The position numbers and the translations under genes were made by a program. From positions 19,923-83,922 of IMG/VR virus record IMGVR_UViG_3300042521_003909: 64,000 bases of DNA. The stretch is one strand, 5' to 3'. The notes beneath the pieces were generated by a model. That model saw only the letters and a program-made list of their open reading frames with translations. It was not told the origin of the DNA and did not search any database. Shown here in pieces: positions 47,482-55,561 of this stretch. This stretch comes from a virus. How positions within the stretch are numbered: position 1 is the first letter of the stretch; each line of letters starts with the position of its first letter.

Positions 47482-48189
47482 ATGGCAAAGAAGAACAACA
47501 AGACCAAGACCAATACCGCACCCGTCACGAACTTTGATTGGGCGGCTCACTTCAAGAAGGCACAGACTCGCAAGACGATTGCCAATCTTGTTCAGTCTTG
47601 CATTGAAGATGTGACCATTGATCCGAAGGTTGGTGACGAAGTGTTTGTCACGCAAATCCTCTCGTCTTGCCCGGATGCTTACAAGTTCCTGCCCGAAGGA
47701 CTTGTCCCTGATGCGGAGCGCCGCAAGGTGATCTCTACGCTGAACAAGTTGGCGAAGCCGGAAACCGAAGGCAGTTGGTATCGTCGTGACAATCGCACAG
47801 TCCCGGTTGCTGTTCTTGCCCTGATGTCTATTGGAGTTGAGTCCATCGACTTCCAATACAGCGGCGGTTGGGACGAGACTTCCTATGACGAGCGGGCTCC
47901 CCGTATTGAGTTCCACGATGGCGCTCTCTCCAAGTCGGATCAGAAGCGACTTGACAACAAGAAGTGGACAGAATCAGAAGCATTCTGCGTTGAAATCTTT
48001 GATTGGGTAAAGGAAGAAACGGGAGTCGAACCCCAAGACATCCTGTACGCATTCCTTGATGATTCCGGCGCAGGAGATGGGAATACTTATTCCCAAAACA
48101 TGAAACTTGACCTTGCAAAGTGGTCGATCAATCTTCACGATTACGAGGAAAATGAGAACGATTACGATGATGATGAGGAGGAGGCTTGA
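47482..48189 (+). CDS. Hypothetical 235-residue protein
   Basis: Lys-rich start (MAKKNNKTKTN), a globular middle (KTIANLVQSCIEDVTIDPKVGDEVFVTQILSSCPDAYKF) and a very acidic tail of Asp/Glu. No family recognised. Confidence 0.55.
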   Translation: MAKKNNKTKTNTAPVTNFDWAAHFKKAQTRKTIANLVQSCIEDVTIDPKVGDEVFVTQILSSCPDAYKFLPEGLVPDAERRKVISTLNKLAKPETEGSWYRRDNRTVPVAVLALMSIGVESIDFQYSGGWDETSYDERAPRIEFHDGALSKSDQKRLDNKKWTESEAFCVEIFDWVKEETGVEPQDILYAFLDDSGAGDGNTYSQNMKLDLAKWSINLHDYEENENDYDDDEEEA

Positions 48190-48196
48190 TCTTCTC

Positions 48197-48226
48197 TTTT
48201 TCCCCCGCCTCTCTTGAGGTTGTAGC
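48197..48226 (+). promoter_or_regulatory. T5C5 element, leaderless
   Basis: TTTTTCCCCC plus 20 nt ending AGGTTGTAGC, then ATG. Confidence 0.65.
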
Positions 48227-48556
48227 ATGAAAGAACCAGCGACCATCCAAAAGTCTCTTGATTTCGCAAAGGAATCTTTCATGGAGTGGCATTCACTTGC
48301 CACCGGAGAGTTCCCCGATCAGAGAGAGCGTGAAGCAAAGGCTGTTGCTGCAATCATGGCTCTTTCTGATGTCATCAGCAGGGCTTCCATGAAGTCTTTT
48401 GGCGACCTCCTGACTGCTCAAGAACTCAAGGCTGTGCATCATTCAATGATGATGATTCGCACCAAAGAGTCAGACGATGTGTTCAAGAAGTCGCTTCATC
48501 ATGCAGTTCAGCGCTTGCTTGACAACTTCACCCAATCTTTGACAGACGAGAAATAA
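48227..48556 (+). CDS. Hypothetical helical protein
   Basis: 109 residues, MKEPATIQKSLDFAKESFMEWHSL..., all-helical. First of a three-gene unit (48227, 48558, 48842). Confidence 0.55.
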   Translation: MKEPATIQKSLDFAKESFMEWHSLATGEFPDQREREAKAVAAIMALSDVISRASMKSFGDLLTAQELKAVHHSMMMIRTKESDDVFKKSLHHAVQRLLDNFTQSLTDEK

Positions 48557-48557
48557 C

Positions 48558-48845
48558 ATGCCACGATTTGAAAAGGTCGGATACATCGGTGTTGATAGCG
48601 GTCAGATCATGCTGATTGACCCGTGCTATATCAGGAAGGACTTTGAGAGCGAGTTCAAGGACAAGCCTGATCTCAACTACGCAGGTGCTTGCGAAGTTAC
48701 CCTGTCGAAGGATGGCTGTGGCAACTTTGGTGGGATTGAGATGGCTTTTGCAACGCGCACCGCTTACGGAGATGGGCGATATCCCGTGTATGTGAAGCGT
48801 TGCCCTGAAGGTCGCATTCTTGAAGTGAAGGTCAAGTTCGCGTGA
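48558..48845 (+). CDS. Conserved phage hypothetical (VDSGQIMLIDPCYI family)
   Basis: 95 residues. YIGVDSGQIMLIDPCYI and GDGRYPVYVK..EGRILEVKV match a small beta-rich phage family of unknown role. GTGA overlap with the next gene. Confidence 0.7.
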   Translation: MPRFEKVGYIGVDSGQIMLIDPCYIRKDFESEFKDKPDLNYAGACEVTLSKDGCGNFGGIEMAFATRTAYGDGRYPVYVKRCPEGRILEVKVKFA

Positions 48846-49147
48846 CTCCTGAGATTGATCGGATTGCTGTAATCAGCACAGGTCATATGACCATTGAGGA
48901 TAATGCGTTGTTTACGCAGCGCAATATCACCTATCCGATTACCGCTTTCAACTACGAGGGAGGAGTCATTCTCCCCCTTCTGCAAAGCGAAGTCTTGACT
49001 GCAAGGCAGCGTACTGAAGTGCTTGATTGGGGATTCAGTATGAGCGTCATTGAGATCATTATGTGGGCGCATCAAAACCGCTTTGCGGGAGTTCGCCTTG
49101 ATCGTGATGGTCCGCTTGTTTCTGAACTTCACATTCACGATTGGTAA
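48842..49147 (+). CDS. Hypothetical 101-residue protein
   Basis: GTG start coupled to the preceding stop (GTGA). MTPEIDRIAVISTGHMTIEDNALF... The pattern of His and acidic residues is not diagnostic. Confidence 0.55.
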   Translation: MTPEIDRIAVISTGHMTIEDNALFTQRNITYPITAFNYEGGVILPLLQSEVLTARQRTEVLDWGFSMSVIEIIMWAHQNRFAGVRLDRDGPLVSELHIHDW

Positions 49148-49149
49148 TC

Positions 49150-49179
49150 TTTTTCCCCCGCACCGCAGAGGCTTTGAGC
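49150..49179 (+). promoter_or_regulatory. T5C5 element, leaderless
   Basis: TTTTTCCCCC plus 20 nt ending GGCTTTGAGC, then ATG. Confidence 0.65.
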
Positions 49180-49449
49180 ATGTCGAAGCGTCAGGACGCA
49201 AAGAAGCGGGCTTGGAATGAACTGTACGGTCAGTTAGCGGAGTCTGAAGCCACATTGGAATGTGAAGAATGTGGAACTATGCTGATCGGAGATGGTCCGA
49301 CTTATCAGATCAAGTGCCTTGACTGCTTTCTAAAGCAAGACCCTCTTGAAGAACTTATAGAGATTGCGGAGGAGCAAGATGGACAGCGAAAAGATTCTCA
49401 ACAAGATCGCAAGTGCTCATCTCAAGGAACCAATCGAAAGGCATCTTGA
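49180..49449 (+). CDS. Zinc-ribbon protein with DPLEEL motif
   Basis: 89 residues. LECEECGTMLIGDGPTYQIKCLDCFL is a CxxC...CxxC zinc ribbon, followed at once by KQDPLEELIEIAEEQDGQ, the shared tail. The last 20 residues (polar) are read from sequence shared with the next gene, with a 71-nt overlap. Confidence 0.65.
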   Translation: MSKRQDAKKRAWNELYGQLAESEATLECEECGTMLIGDGPTYQIKCLDCFLKQDPLEELIEIAEEQDGQRKDSQQDRKCSSQGTNRKAS

Positions 49450-49672
49450 TTGGCTCATTGGTGGAGGAAAGTATGAACTCACCGTCACTTGGATTGAGGC
49501 AGTCGAAGTAGTGCGCGATGCTTCTGTGCAGTTGGCTACAGAGCATGGAGTGCCGCTTGGTGATGAAAATGGAATGAGCAGCATCATTGAGTCTGCGATT
49601 GAAACTGTGATTAACGATATCGCAAGTATGCGTCACGATTCGATGGACAGTAGGTACTACAGCGATGAATAA
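49379..49672 (+). CDS. Hypothetical 97-residue protein
   Basis: ATG at 49379 set by GGAGGAG. MDSEKILNKIASAHLKEPIERHLDWLIGGGKYELTV..., helical. It overlaps the preceding gene by 71 nt in another frame. Confidence 0.6.
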   Translation: MDSEKILNKIASAHLKEPIERHLDWLIGGGKYELTVTWIEAVEVVRDASVQLATEHGVPLGDENGMSSIIESAIETVINDIASMRHDSMDSRYYSDE

Positions 49673-49862
49673 CGAAGTTCGCAATAGACTGAAGCACCTG
49701 ATCGAATCCGAAAAAAACGAGGAGATCAAGGAACTTGCTGCAATGCTGTTCTTTTCTCTTACATACACCGATTATGTCCATTCGGTTGATCCCGAAATGC
49801 ACAAGCGTGCAACTACATTCGCAGCAGAGACTCACGGGCTGACCGGCGTAGACTTCACCTGA
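49665..49862 (+). CDS. Hypothetical 65-residue protein
   Basis: MNNEVRNRLKHLIESEKNEEIKELAAML..., helical. Overlaps the previous gene by 8 nt. Confidence 0.5.
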   Translation: MNNEVRNRLKHLIESEKNEEIKELAAMLFFSLTYTDYVHSVDPEMHKRATTFAAETHGLTGVDFT

Positions 49863-49865
49863 TGC

Positions 49866-49895
49866 TTTTTCCCCCTTGCAGGGGGAGGTTGTGGC
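49866..49895 (+). promoter_or_regulatory. T5C5 element, leaderless
   Basis: TTTTTCCCCC plus 20 nt ending AGGTTGTGGC, then ATG. Starts 3 nt after the previous stop. Confidence 0.65.
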
Positions 49896-50423
49896 ATGGG
49901 ATACGGATACCACAACACAGAGCACAAGAAGGCTCGTGCCAAGGCGAGTCGTATCTTGAGGAAGAAGTTGCCCGCAGGCTGGCGACTCAGGCTATCTATC
50001 AAGCGTACTCGTCATCCAAAGCACATTTTCCGCAAAGGCTTCAAGCCATATACGGAAATGAGATACGACTACCATTGGGCAACTGCAACAAAGTACCTTG
50101 GTCCAACAAAAGACCACAAGGGATACCCCTACCTCAAGTTGTTTCTTCATCCTGATGGCAGTCGTGTATGGAGTCTTTCCAACTGGGCTGACCCAAACAC
50201 CGCACCGTATGTCAGCACTCAACTAGCACTGCTTTCAGCCACCGAAATGGAGAGAGCGTTTGAATGCCTTGAAGCACTCTACGACATGTGCGACATTCGT
50301 GATGACATGAAGTTGCTCATCGGAATCAGCAAGGCAAAGAGTCTGCCTGACTGGGTAGGTTCTTTTTCCCCCGCCAAGGAAACTCTTGAGGCATGGACGA
50401 CACCCTCATCATCTCCGTGCTGA
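49896..50423 (+). CDS. Hypothetical 175-residue basic protein
   Basis: MGYGYHNTEHKKARAKASRILRKKLPAGWRLR... Similar opening logic to the 54440 protein (basic, LPxGW). The last 20 codons contain the next T5C5 element (GSFSPAKE), and it overlaps the following gene by 31 nt. Confidence 0.55.
   Translation: MGYGYHNTEHKKARAKASRILRKKLPAGWRLRLSIKRTRHPKHIFRKGFKPYTEMRYDYHWATATKYLGPTKDHKGYPYLKLFLHPDGSRVWSLSNWADPNTAPYVSTQLALLSATEMERAFECLEALYDMCDIRDDMKLLIGISKAKSLPDWVGSFSPAKETLEAWTTPSSSPC
50363..50392 (+). promoter_or_regulatory. T5C5 element, leaderless, inside a gene
   Basis: TTTTTCCCCC plus 20 nt ending CTCTTGAGGC, then ATG; lies within the 3' end of the 49896 gene. Confidence 0.65.
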
Positions 50424-51076
50424 CCGCCAACGGAAGCAACTTTGCACAGTCGCTTCTGTCCTCCTACAACAAGTGGGGCAAGTGGACCCCGAAGCAGCGT
50501 GCTTGTGCTGAGCAGATGGTTCGTGACTCTCAGGCACCGAAGCAGGCACCGCAGGTCGGTCCATTCAAGGGGATTGTTGACCTGTTTACTCGCCCCCTGT
50601 CTCTTGGCTTGAAGCGACCGGGACTTCACTTCATTCTTGATGGCAATAAGTTGACCATCACCTGCGCTCCTGCAAAGCGTGGTGCTGATCCTCACCCGAA
50701 CGCAGGATGCCTGTATGTGAAGCATGGTGGTGCGTACAGCGGTAAGATCACTCCGGGTGGAGTGTTTGCGGGTCGCCATCTCGCGCCTTCCGTGTCTGAG
50801 TTCCTTGAGGTGTTCGCAAAGGACCCTCTGAAGGTCGGCTCTGAGTATGGACGCAAGAGCGGTTGCTGCTGCTTCTGCGGTCTGACTCTGACCGATGGTC
50901 GCTCCATCTCTAAGGGCTACGGTCCAATCTGCGCCCGTCATTGGGAACTGCCGTGGGGCGATGTCTCTGAGGACAACCTCAAGAAGTCTGAGCAGTCGGA
51001 TGTTCACCCGGACATCCCGATCATTCAACTGACTCAGGCTGCTAAGGCTTCATCCGCAGATCAGCAGCCAAGTTAA
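50393..51076 (+). CDS. DUF6011-like zinc-finger protein
   Basis: 227 residues. The C-terminal SGCCCFCGLTLTDGRSISKGYGPICARHWELPWG is the DUF6011-type motif (C..CG..L.D..S...GYGP.C...W). The N-terminal region has LTANGSNFAQSLLSSYNKWGKWTPKQRACAEQM. It ends HPDIPIIQLTQAAKASS, a looser version of the DPLxxLxxxAK tail. Possibly nucleic-acid binding. Confidence 0.7.
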   Translation: MDDTLIISVLTANGSNFAQSLLSSYNKWGKWTPKQRACAEQMVRDSQAPKQAPQVGPFKGIVDLFTRPLSLGLKRPGLHFILDGNKLTITCAPAKRGADPHPNAGCLYVKHGGAYSGKITPGGVFAGRHLAPSVSEFLEVFAKDPLKVGSEYGRKSGCCCFCGLTLTDGRSISKGYGPICARHWELPWGDVSEDNLKKSEQSDVHPDIPIIQLTQAAKASSADQQPS

Positions 51077-51096
51077 AGAAATCGAAACAATCCATC

Positions 51097-51124
51097 TTGA
51101 CAGTTTGACGAGAGGGGCTAGACT
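51097..51124 (+). promoter_or_regulatory. Sigma70-type promoter
   Basis: TTGACA, 16-nt spacer, TAGACT, just ahead of the T5C5 element at 51137; the DUF932 gene may have both. Confidence 0.5.
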
Positions 51125-51136
51125 AGCCAGTTGCCC

Positions 51137-51166
51137 TTTTTCCCCCTCCCCCGGCGGGTTTAGGGC
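51137..51166 (+). promoter_or_regulatory. T5C5 promoter-like element
   Basis: TTTTTCCCCC plus 20 nt ending GGTTTAGGGC, +1 A at 51167, 57-nt leader. Confidence 0.65.
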
Positions 51167-51223
51167 AGACGGCTTGAACGGCAAGCCTGATTCCAAAGTC
51201 CACTACTAGAAAGCAGGACTGAT

Positions 51224-52243
51224 ATGGCACACAACATTGTGACGCATGGTGCGCTGAAGGATCGTGTCCTCATCGAGGGCGACAAGGGTTGGCACGGGCT
51301 GGGCGAGGATCGCAAGACGATCAGCGCGACCGATGTGCGCGAGGCGTTCCCGTGGGATTGGCAGATGGAGGACATTCTCCTCGCCAATGGCAACGCTGTC
51401 AGCGGCTTCAAGGCTGTGACGAGCGAGGGCAACGCTGTCGGCGTGGTTGGCGACAACTACACGATGATCGGCATTGATGATGTTCTCTCGCTTGCGGAGG
51501 AGATCGTCCTTCAGCACGGCACGGGTCGCATCGTGTCGGCGGGTACGCTTCACGGGCGGCAGGACTTCTTCATCGACCTTGAGTTGGGCAAGGAGTTCCG
51601 TCATGGCGATGATGTGAACAAGCCCTTCATCGGACTGTCCAACAACGCTGTCGGCGGTCGCCACTTCATCGGTGGAGCGCATATGCACCGCATCGTGTGT
51701 GCAAACACGCTCAACCTGATGATCGGTGAGGCAAAGACTTCTCCCCGTTGCCTCAAGGTGCGGCACACGAAGTCGGCGTTCAGCCGCCTGTCGGAAGCGA
51801 AGCGCATTCTTGGCGTTGCTTGTGCGGCGTTCGACAAGGCGGACGAGGAGATGCAGGCGATGATCGCCAAGTCTCTGACCGATGCCGAGGTTGAGGCGTA
51901 CTACAACACCGTCATGCCTCTCGCTCCCGTGCCGGGACTCTCTCCCGGTGAGAATGCGGAGCAGTACGATGCGAAGGTTGAGAAGATCGAACGCGCCAAT
52001 CGCAAGACGGAGCGCATCCGTGACATTTGGCGCGACACGCTCAACATGGAGCGTCAGATCCTCAAGTCGCAGTCGCCCAATCTGTGGCTCGCTCTCAACA
52101 GCGTGACCAAGTGGGCGCAGCACGAGCGTACCGTTCGTGGCGAATCGGATGATCCGATGATGCGCCTGTGGTCTAATCGCTTCTCTGACGGTTTCGACCG
52201 GACGAACGAGGCGCATGACCTTGCGATGGCGATGCTCAAGTAA
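51224..52243 (+). CDS. DUF932 phage/plasmid-like protein
   Basis: 339 residues. The pattern WHGLGEDRKTISATDVREAF, NYTMIGIDDVLSLAEEIVL, AGTLHGRQDFFIDLELG and FIGGAHMHRIVCANTLNLMIGEA is the DUF932 (phage/plasmid-like, TIGR03299) domain. Members are common in large phages and plasmids; function unknown. It is one of the longest genes of the GC-rich half and has two candidate promoters. Confidence 0.88.
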   Translation: MAHNIVTHGALKDRVLIEGDKGWHGLGEDRKTISATDVREAFPWDWQMEDILLANGNAVSGFKAVTSEGNAVGVVGDNYTMIGIDDVLSLAEEIVLQHGTGRIVSAGTLHGRQDFFIDLELGKEFRHGDDVNKPFIGLSNNAVGGRHFIGGAHMHRIVCANTLNLMIGEAKTSPRCLKVRHTKSAFSRLSEAKRILGVACAAFDKADEEMQAMIAKSLTDAEVEAYYNTVMPLAPVPGLSPGENAEQYDAKVEKIERANRKTERIRDIWRDTLNMERQILKSQSPNLWLALNSVTKWAQHERTVRGESDDPMMRLWSNRFSDGFDRTNEAHDLAMAMLK

Positions 52244-52245
52244 GG

Positions 52246-52283
52246 GAATCGGGGAGGGGCGCAAGCCCCTCCCTGCCCTTTTT
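52246..52283 (+). terminator. Terminator hairpin whose U-tract is the next T5C5 element
   Basis: GGGGAGGGGC-gcaa-GCCCCTCCC, then TGCCC and TTTTT. The T-run at 52279 is shared with the promoter-like element. Confidence 0.65.
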
Positions 52284-52308
52284 CCCCCTGCCACCGGAGA
52301 CTTGAATC
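52279..52308 (+). promoter_or_regulatory. T5C5 element, leaderless
   Basis: TTTTTCCCCC plus 20 nt ending AGACTTGAATC, then ATG. Confidence 0.65.
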
Positions 52309-52491
52309 ATGGACAAACTTCTCAAGGAAATCAACCTGAACGAATCGGAACTGATTGCTGCTCTTGAGGCGGCTCGTATCGCTCTCTCCGATGAAGATGT
52401 GTTCACGAAGTTGTCGGAAAACTTGGATATGTCGGGAGAAGCCTTGAGCGATTTGCTCAAGAAGATTGAGCGTTTCATGGGGATGGAATGA
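52309..52491 (+). CDS. Small helical protein
   Basis: 60 residues, MDKLLKEINLNESELIAALEAARIAL..., acidic and all-helical. No family recognised. Confidence 0.55.
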   Translation: MDKLLKEINLNESELIAALEAARIALSDEDVFTKLSENLDMSGEALSDLLKKIERFMGME

Positions 52492-52536
52492 GAAGCCTTT
52501 ACTCCAAGTCCACCAAGACGAGGCGGGTAAGCGACC

Positions 52537-52566
52537 TTTTTCCCCCGTCAAAGACGGCTTTTCTGA
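52537..52566 (+). promoter_or_regulatory. T5C5 promoter-like element
   Basis: TTTTTCCCCC plus 20 nt ending GGCTTTTCTGA; weaker second block; 45-nt leader with GGAGG. Confidence 0.5.
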
Positions 52567-52611
52567 CGACGACGAGTCCTGCTTTTTCAATCACAACCGG
52601 AGGCAAGAAGA

Positions 52612-53004
52612 ATGAAGTACGAATGCGTCGCTCATCTGGGAAGCGGAGAGGGTGAGGGAAACCACTCTTTTTCGTTTGAGTTCGACACCGCTGAGGAGTG
52701 TCTGGACGAAGTGTTCTTCTTGATGAACAGCCAAGACACCACTCCGCTCCAAGCCCGCTCTATGTCGGTGGGCGATGCGGTAAGTGTTTGCCCAAAGCGT
52801 AATGGCGGACTTCCTCCAGTTACTCGCTACTTCATCTGCCTTTCAGTTGGCTGGTGCGAGGTAAGTGAGGACGCATTCAATGATTGGATGCGATACGAAT
52901 GGACGCAACGCCTGACGCATCCGCTTTCGGGCGCACAAGATCCGCTTCTTGCACTGCTCCATGTGCAGAAGATGAAGGAAGGGTTCCTGCGGGAACGGGT
53001 TTAG
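52612..53004 (+). CDS. Hypothetical protein with DPLxxL tail
   Basis: 130 residues. MKYECVAHLGSGEGEGNHSFSFEFDTAEECLDEVFFLM is a beta-sandwich-like start. It ends GAQDPLLALLHVQKMKEGFLRERV, a variant of the shared tail. Confidence 0.6.
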   Translation: MKYECVAHLGSGEGEGNHSFSFEFDTAEECLDEVFFLMNSQDTTPLQARSMSVGDAVSVCPKRNGGLPPVTRYFICLSVGWCEVSEDAFNDWMRYEWTQRLTHPLSGAQDPLLALLHVQKMKEGFLRERV

Positions 53005-53014
53005 GCAGTTCCTC

Positions 53015-53044
53015 TTTTTCCCCCTTGCGGGACAAGGTTGAGGC
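53015..53044 (+). promoter_or_regulatory. T5C5 element, leaderless
   Basis: TTTTTCCCCC plus 20 nt ending AGGTTGAGGC, then ATG. Confidence 0.65.
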
Positions 53045-53542
53045 ATGGCTACACGCAGCACAATCGGAATGGTTCGTCTTACAGACGGCAAGATCAACGC
53101 GATCTATTGCCATTGGGACGGATATCCCTCCAACAACGGTCTTTGCCTGTACCGGAACTACAATAGCCACGATGGGGCTTGGTCGCTCATGTTGCTTGGC
53201 GACCTATCATCTCTCCGCAGCAAGATCGGAGAGAAGCATGATCTGTTTGATCTTGGCGGTGTTGAGAATCGTGGCGTAACGAATGATTGGTGCGATGCTT
53301 ACGGGCGTGATCGTGGCGATGATGGTTGCGAGATGAAAACCTTTGACAACATTCGGGAGTTCAAGAAGTGGTCGAAGGGTGTTGGTGCTGACTATCTGTA
53401 CCTGTTCAAGAATGACGATCAATGGTGGGTGAATAGCCCTTACGAGTCCACCGGATTCAAGAAACTTGAGAAGGTTCTTGTTGCAGAGGGGGTCATTGAT
53501 CCGATTGAGGAACTGATCGAAGTGGCGAAGAAGTCGCAGTAG
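53045..53542 (+). CDS. Conserved phage protein (MATRSTIG...IYCHWDGYPSNNG family)
   Basis: 165 residues. MATRSTIGMVRLTDGKINAIYCHWDGYPSNNGLCLYRNYNSHD is a very common phage hypothetical family start. It ends GVIDPIEELIEVAKKSQ, the shared C-terminal tail that is not part of the usual family, which suggests a tag added to an existing fold. Confidence 0.75.
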   Translation: MATRSTIGMVRLTDGKINAIYCHWDGYPSNNGLCLYRNYNSHDGAWSLMLLGDLSSLRSKIGEKHDLFDLGGVENRGVTNDWCDAYGRDRGDDGCEMKTFDNIREFKKWSKGVGADYLYLFKNDDQWWVNSPYESTGFKKLEKVLVAEGVIDPIEELIEVAKKSQ

Positions 53543-53553
53543 GCAACTGCCTC

Positions 53554-53583
53554 TTTTTCCCCTCACCGGAATGGCTTGGAACA
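53554..53583 (+). promoter_or_regulatory. T5C5 promoter-like element
   Basis: TTTTTCCCCT plus 20 nt ending GGCTTGGAACA; about 92-nt leader to 53676. Confidence 0.5.
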
Positions 53584-53675
53584 CATGGGTGCGGCAGGAG
53601 TTCTCTGACGAGGCGAGTTGGCGTGTTGCTGACTTGTGCACACCTGACCGCACCCTCCAAACAAAGGAAACAACA

Positions 53676-54053
53676 ATGGGCGCATGGGGTTACGATGCTT
53701 TCGACAACGATCATGCTCTTGATTGGTCTAGCACGATCATCAATGAAGAAACTTGGGTGAAGATAAAGACCGCACTTGAGGGCAGCAATCACGACGAGAT
53801 TCGCGCTGCCGCAGGACTGACCATCGCACTCCTGTCGGGTTGCAAGGCGATCAGTCCCGTCTACTGCGACATCCGTCAGATTGCATACGATGCGCTAAAG
53901 CGCGTGATGTGGGATGGAAAGTGGCTTGACTCTTGGGATGATCCCGCTCTAGTCCTCACCTCCATTCAGAAGCAGTTGCGTGACCTTGAGGATCTTGACC
54001 CTTCGACTCCGCTGACGGTATCTCTTGACACTTTTGCAAAGGACGCAGAATGA
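53676..54053 (+). CDS. DUF4259 protein
   Basis: 125 residues from the ATG at 53676 (AAAGGA). MGAWGYDAFDNDHALDW is the DUF4259 signature (MGAWG...F.ND.A.DW). Role unknown; the family is widespread in bacteria and phages. ATGA overlap with the next gene. Confidence 0.82.
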   Translation: MGAWGYDAFDNDHALDWSSTIINEETWVKIKTALEGSNHDEIRAAAGLTIALLSGCKAISPVYCDIRQIAYDALKRVMWDGKWLDSWDDPALVLTSIQKQLRDLEDLDPSTPLTVSLDTFAKDAE

Positions 54054-54400
54054 ACCTCACTACGAATCAGCGTGCAATGTGCGCCACCATCCTTGTCGGT
54101 TGCGCCAATCTTCGACTCGCTCTTGCCATGACGAACACGCAGAACCCCCGTTGGGTGAAGTCGATTCGTCACCAGTTTGACCTCATCATGGAGTCCCTGA
54201 CCGGATCGACTCCATCCGTTCGTGATGCCGTCAACGCATGGGACGGCGTGAAGGAGAACATCGACAGGGGGCTGCCCAATGATCTTGAAATGGGCGAGGA
54301 TGTGATGTACCTGTTCAGCGCAGTTGACGAGTCTTTCTACGCGCTGCTTGCGATGCTTGATGTCAACATTGAGCCTGACATGACATTCGCCAACGATTGA
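54050..54400 (+). CDS. Hypothetical 116-residue protein
   Basis: MNLTTNQRAMCATILVGCANLRLALAM..., helical. Coupled to the DUF4259 gene by ATGA. Confidence 0.55.
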   Translation: MNLTTNQRAMCATILVGCANLRLALAMTNTQNPRWVKSIRHQFDLIMESLTGSTPSVRDAVNAWDGVKENIDRGLPNDLEMGEDVMYLFSAVDESFYALLAMLDVNIEPDMTFAND

Positions 54401-54409
54401 CCAGCCGCC

Positions 54410-54439
54410 TTTTTCCCCCTCGCAGGGGGAGGTTGTGGC
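54410..54439 (+). promoter_or_regulatory. T5C5 element, leaderless
   Basis: TTTTTCCCCC plus 20 nt ending AGGTTGTGGC, then ATG. Confidence 0.7.
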
Positions 54440-54919
54440 ATGAAGCAACAGACTACCGCCTACCATTGGACTGCCGAGCAGGGTAAGAATGGCCGCTTTG
54501 AGTACGCAAAGCGCAAGACTGCAAGGGCTGTCAAAGGACAACTCCCACCCGGATGGTCTTACAAGATCATGGCTCCGTATATCGGTGGAGGAGCGCATTG
54601 GTCGATCAAGGTCGATTACTTCAATCCAGTCGGGTCTGGAACGCGACAATGGGTGACGCTGCGTTGGTTCCCGTGTGACGAGAATTGGGATACCGTTTCA
54701 ATGTTCACGGTTCATGCCGTGATTCGACCTGACAGGCACACGAATGAAATGTATGTCAATCAGTCGTTTCAAGAATGGACGAAGGACATCGACAAGGTAA
54801 AGAGTGTCGTGCAGCAGATTTTCGATGGATTGATTCCTGATCCCCTGATGCAACTTCATGCACGGGCAAAGAAGGCAGCCAAGCAGTTTTCCCCCACCGA
54901 TCCCGAGGTTGAGCCATGA
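54440..54919 (+). CDS. Hypothetical protein with DPLxxLxxxAK motif
   Basis: 159 residues. It resembles the 49896 protein in general style (basic start, QLPPGWSYKIM, WVTLRWFP). GLIPDPLMQLHARAKKAAKQ is the shared tail. The final 12 residues (FSPTDPEVEP) are read through the next T5C5 element and may be passengers. Confidence 0.6.
   Translation: MKQQTTAYHWTAEQGKNGRFEYAKRKTARAVKGQLPPGWSYKIMAPYIGGGAHWSIKVDYFNPVGSGTRQWVTLRWFPCDENWDTVSMFTVHAVIRPDRHTNEMYVNQSFQEWTKDIDKVKSVVQQIFDGLIPDPLMQLHARAKKAAKQFSPTDPEVEP
54886..54915 (+). promoter_or_regulatory. T5C5 element, leaderless, inside a gene
   Basis: GTTTTCCCCC plus 20 nt ending AGGTTGAGCC, then ATG; within the 54440 gene's 3' end. Confidence 0.6.
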
Positions 54920-55503
54920 CCCACCGCACCCGCCGATTCATCATTGATTGCGAAACGAACAACATCAACTTCGACGCATGGCACAAGGGAGACTTCAGTT
55001 CTCTCCATGTCGTACATTGCCTGTGTGTCATTGATGTTGATACAAACAAGGTGTATCGTTTCAACAACGAGCAAGTGCATGATGGTATCCTTTGGATTTT
55101 CGGGCAGGCAAAGGAAGTGATTGCCCATTATGCCAAGTTTGATGTGCAGGTAATGGAGGCTTACATCGGGGCGAAGTTTCCTGATGGCATCACGATTACC
55201 TGTACGCAGAAGATGGCGAAGGGAATGTTCCCTAACGGATATCGTGAGGACTCTGTTCCTGACAATCTCCGTAAGACGAACAAGTTGGAGGCTTGGGGAC
55301 ACCGCATTGGAGTTCACAAGGGCTTGTTCAACAAGCGTAGCAACGCATTTGATGGGTATTCCAATGACTTGATGGAATACTGCGTTCGTGATTGCACCGT
55401 GACTCTTGCTCTGTATCGCTTTTTGATGCGGCGCAAGCGTTTGGGAGTGTTTGCCCCAATCTTCGACTACTTTGCCCCGATTCGGGAACCGAAACTGGCG
55501 TAA
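54916..55503 (+). CDS. DEDD-family 3'-5' exonuclease domain (DNA polymerase proofreading-like)
   Basis: 195 residues. Motif I FIIDCETNNI (DxE), motif II VIAHYAKFDVQVME (H...FD), and motif III YCVRDCTVTLALY (YxxxD) give a DEDDy exonuclease like the proofreading domain of family A polymerases. There is no polymerase domain, so it is a stand-alone exonuclease or a split proofreading subunit. ATGA overlap with the preceding gene. Confidence 0.85.
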   Translation: MTHRTRRFIIDCETNNINFDAWHKGDFSSLHVVHCLCVIDVDTNKVYRFNNEQVHDGILWIFGQAKEVIAHYAKFDVQVMEAYIGAKFPDGITITCTQKMAKGMFPNGYREDSVPDNLRKTNKLEAWGHRIGVHKGLFNKRSNAFDGYSNDLMEYCVRDCTVTLALYRFLMRRKRLGVFAPIFDYFAPIREPKLA

Positions 55504-55518
55504 ACTAGCCAGTCGCCC

Positions 55519-55548
55519 GTTTTCCCCCACCGCCCACCGCTTTGGAGC
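55519..55548 (+). promoter_or_regulatory. T5C5 promoter-like element
   Basis: GTTTTCCCCC plus 20 nt ending GCTTTGGAGC, +1 A at 55549 then GAAAGGAC, a 13-nt leader. Confidence 0.65.
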
Positions 55549-55561
55549 AGAAAGGACAACT

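Noticed and set aside
51206-52294. 362-codon minus-strand open frame
   Set aside because: Antisense shadow of the DUF932 gene in GC-rich DNA.
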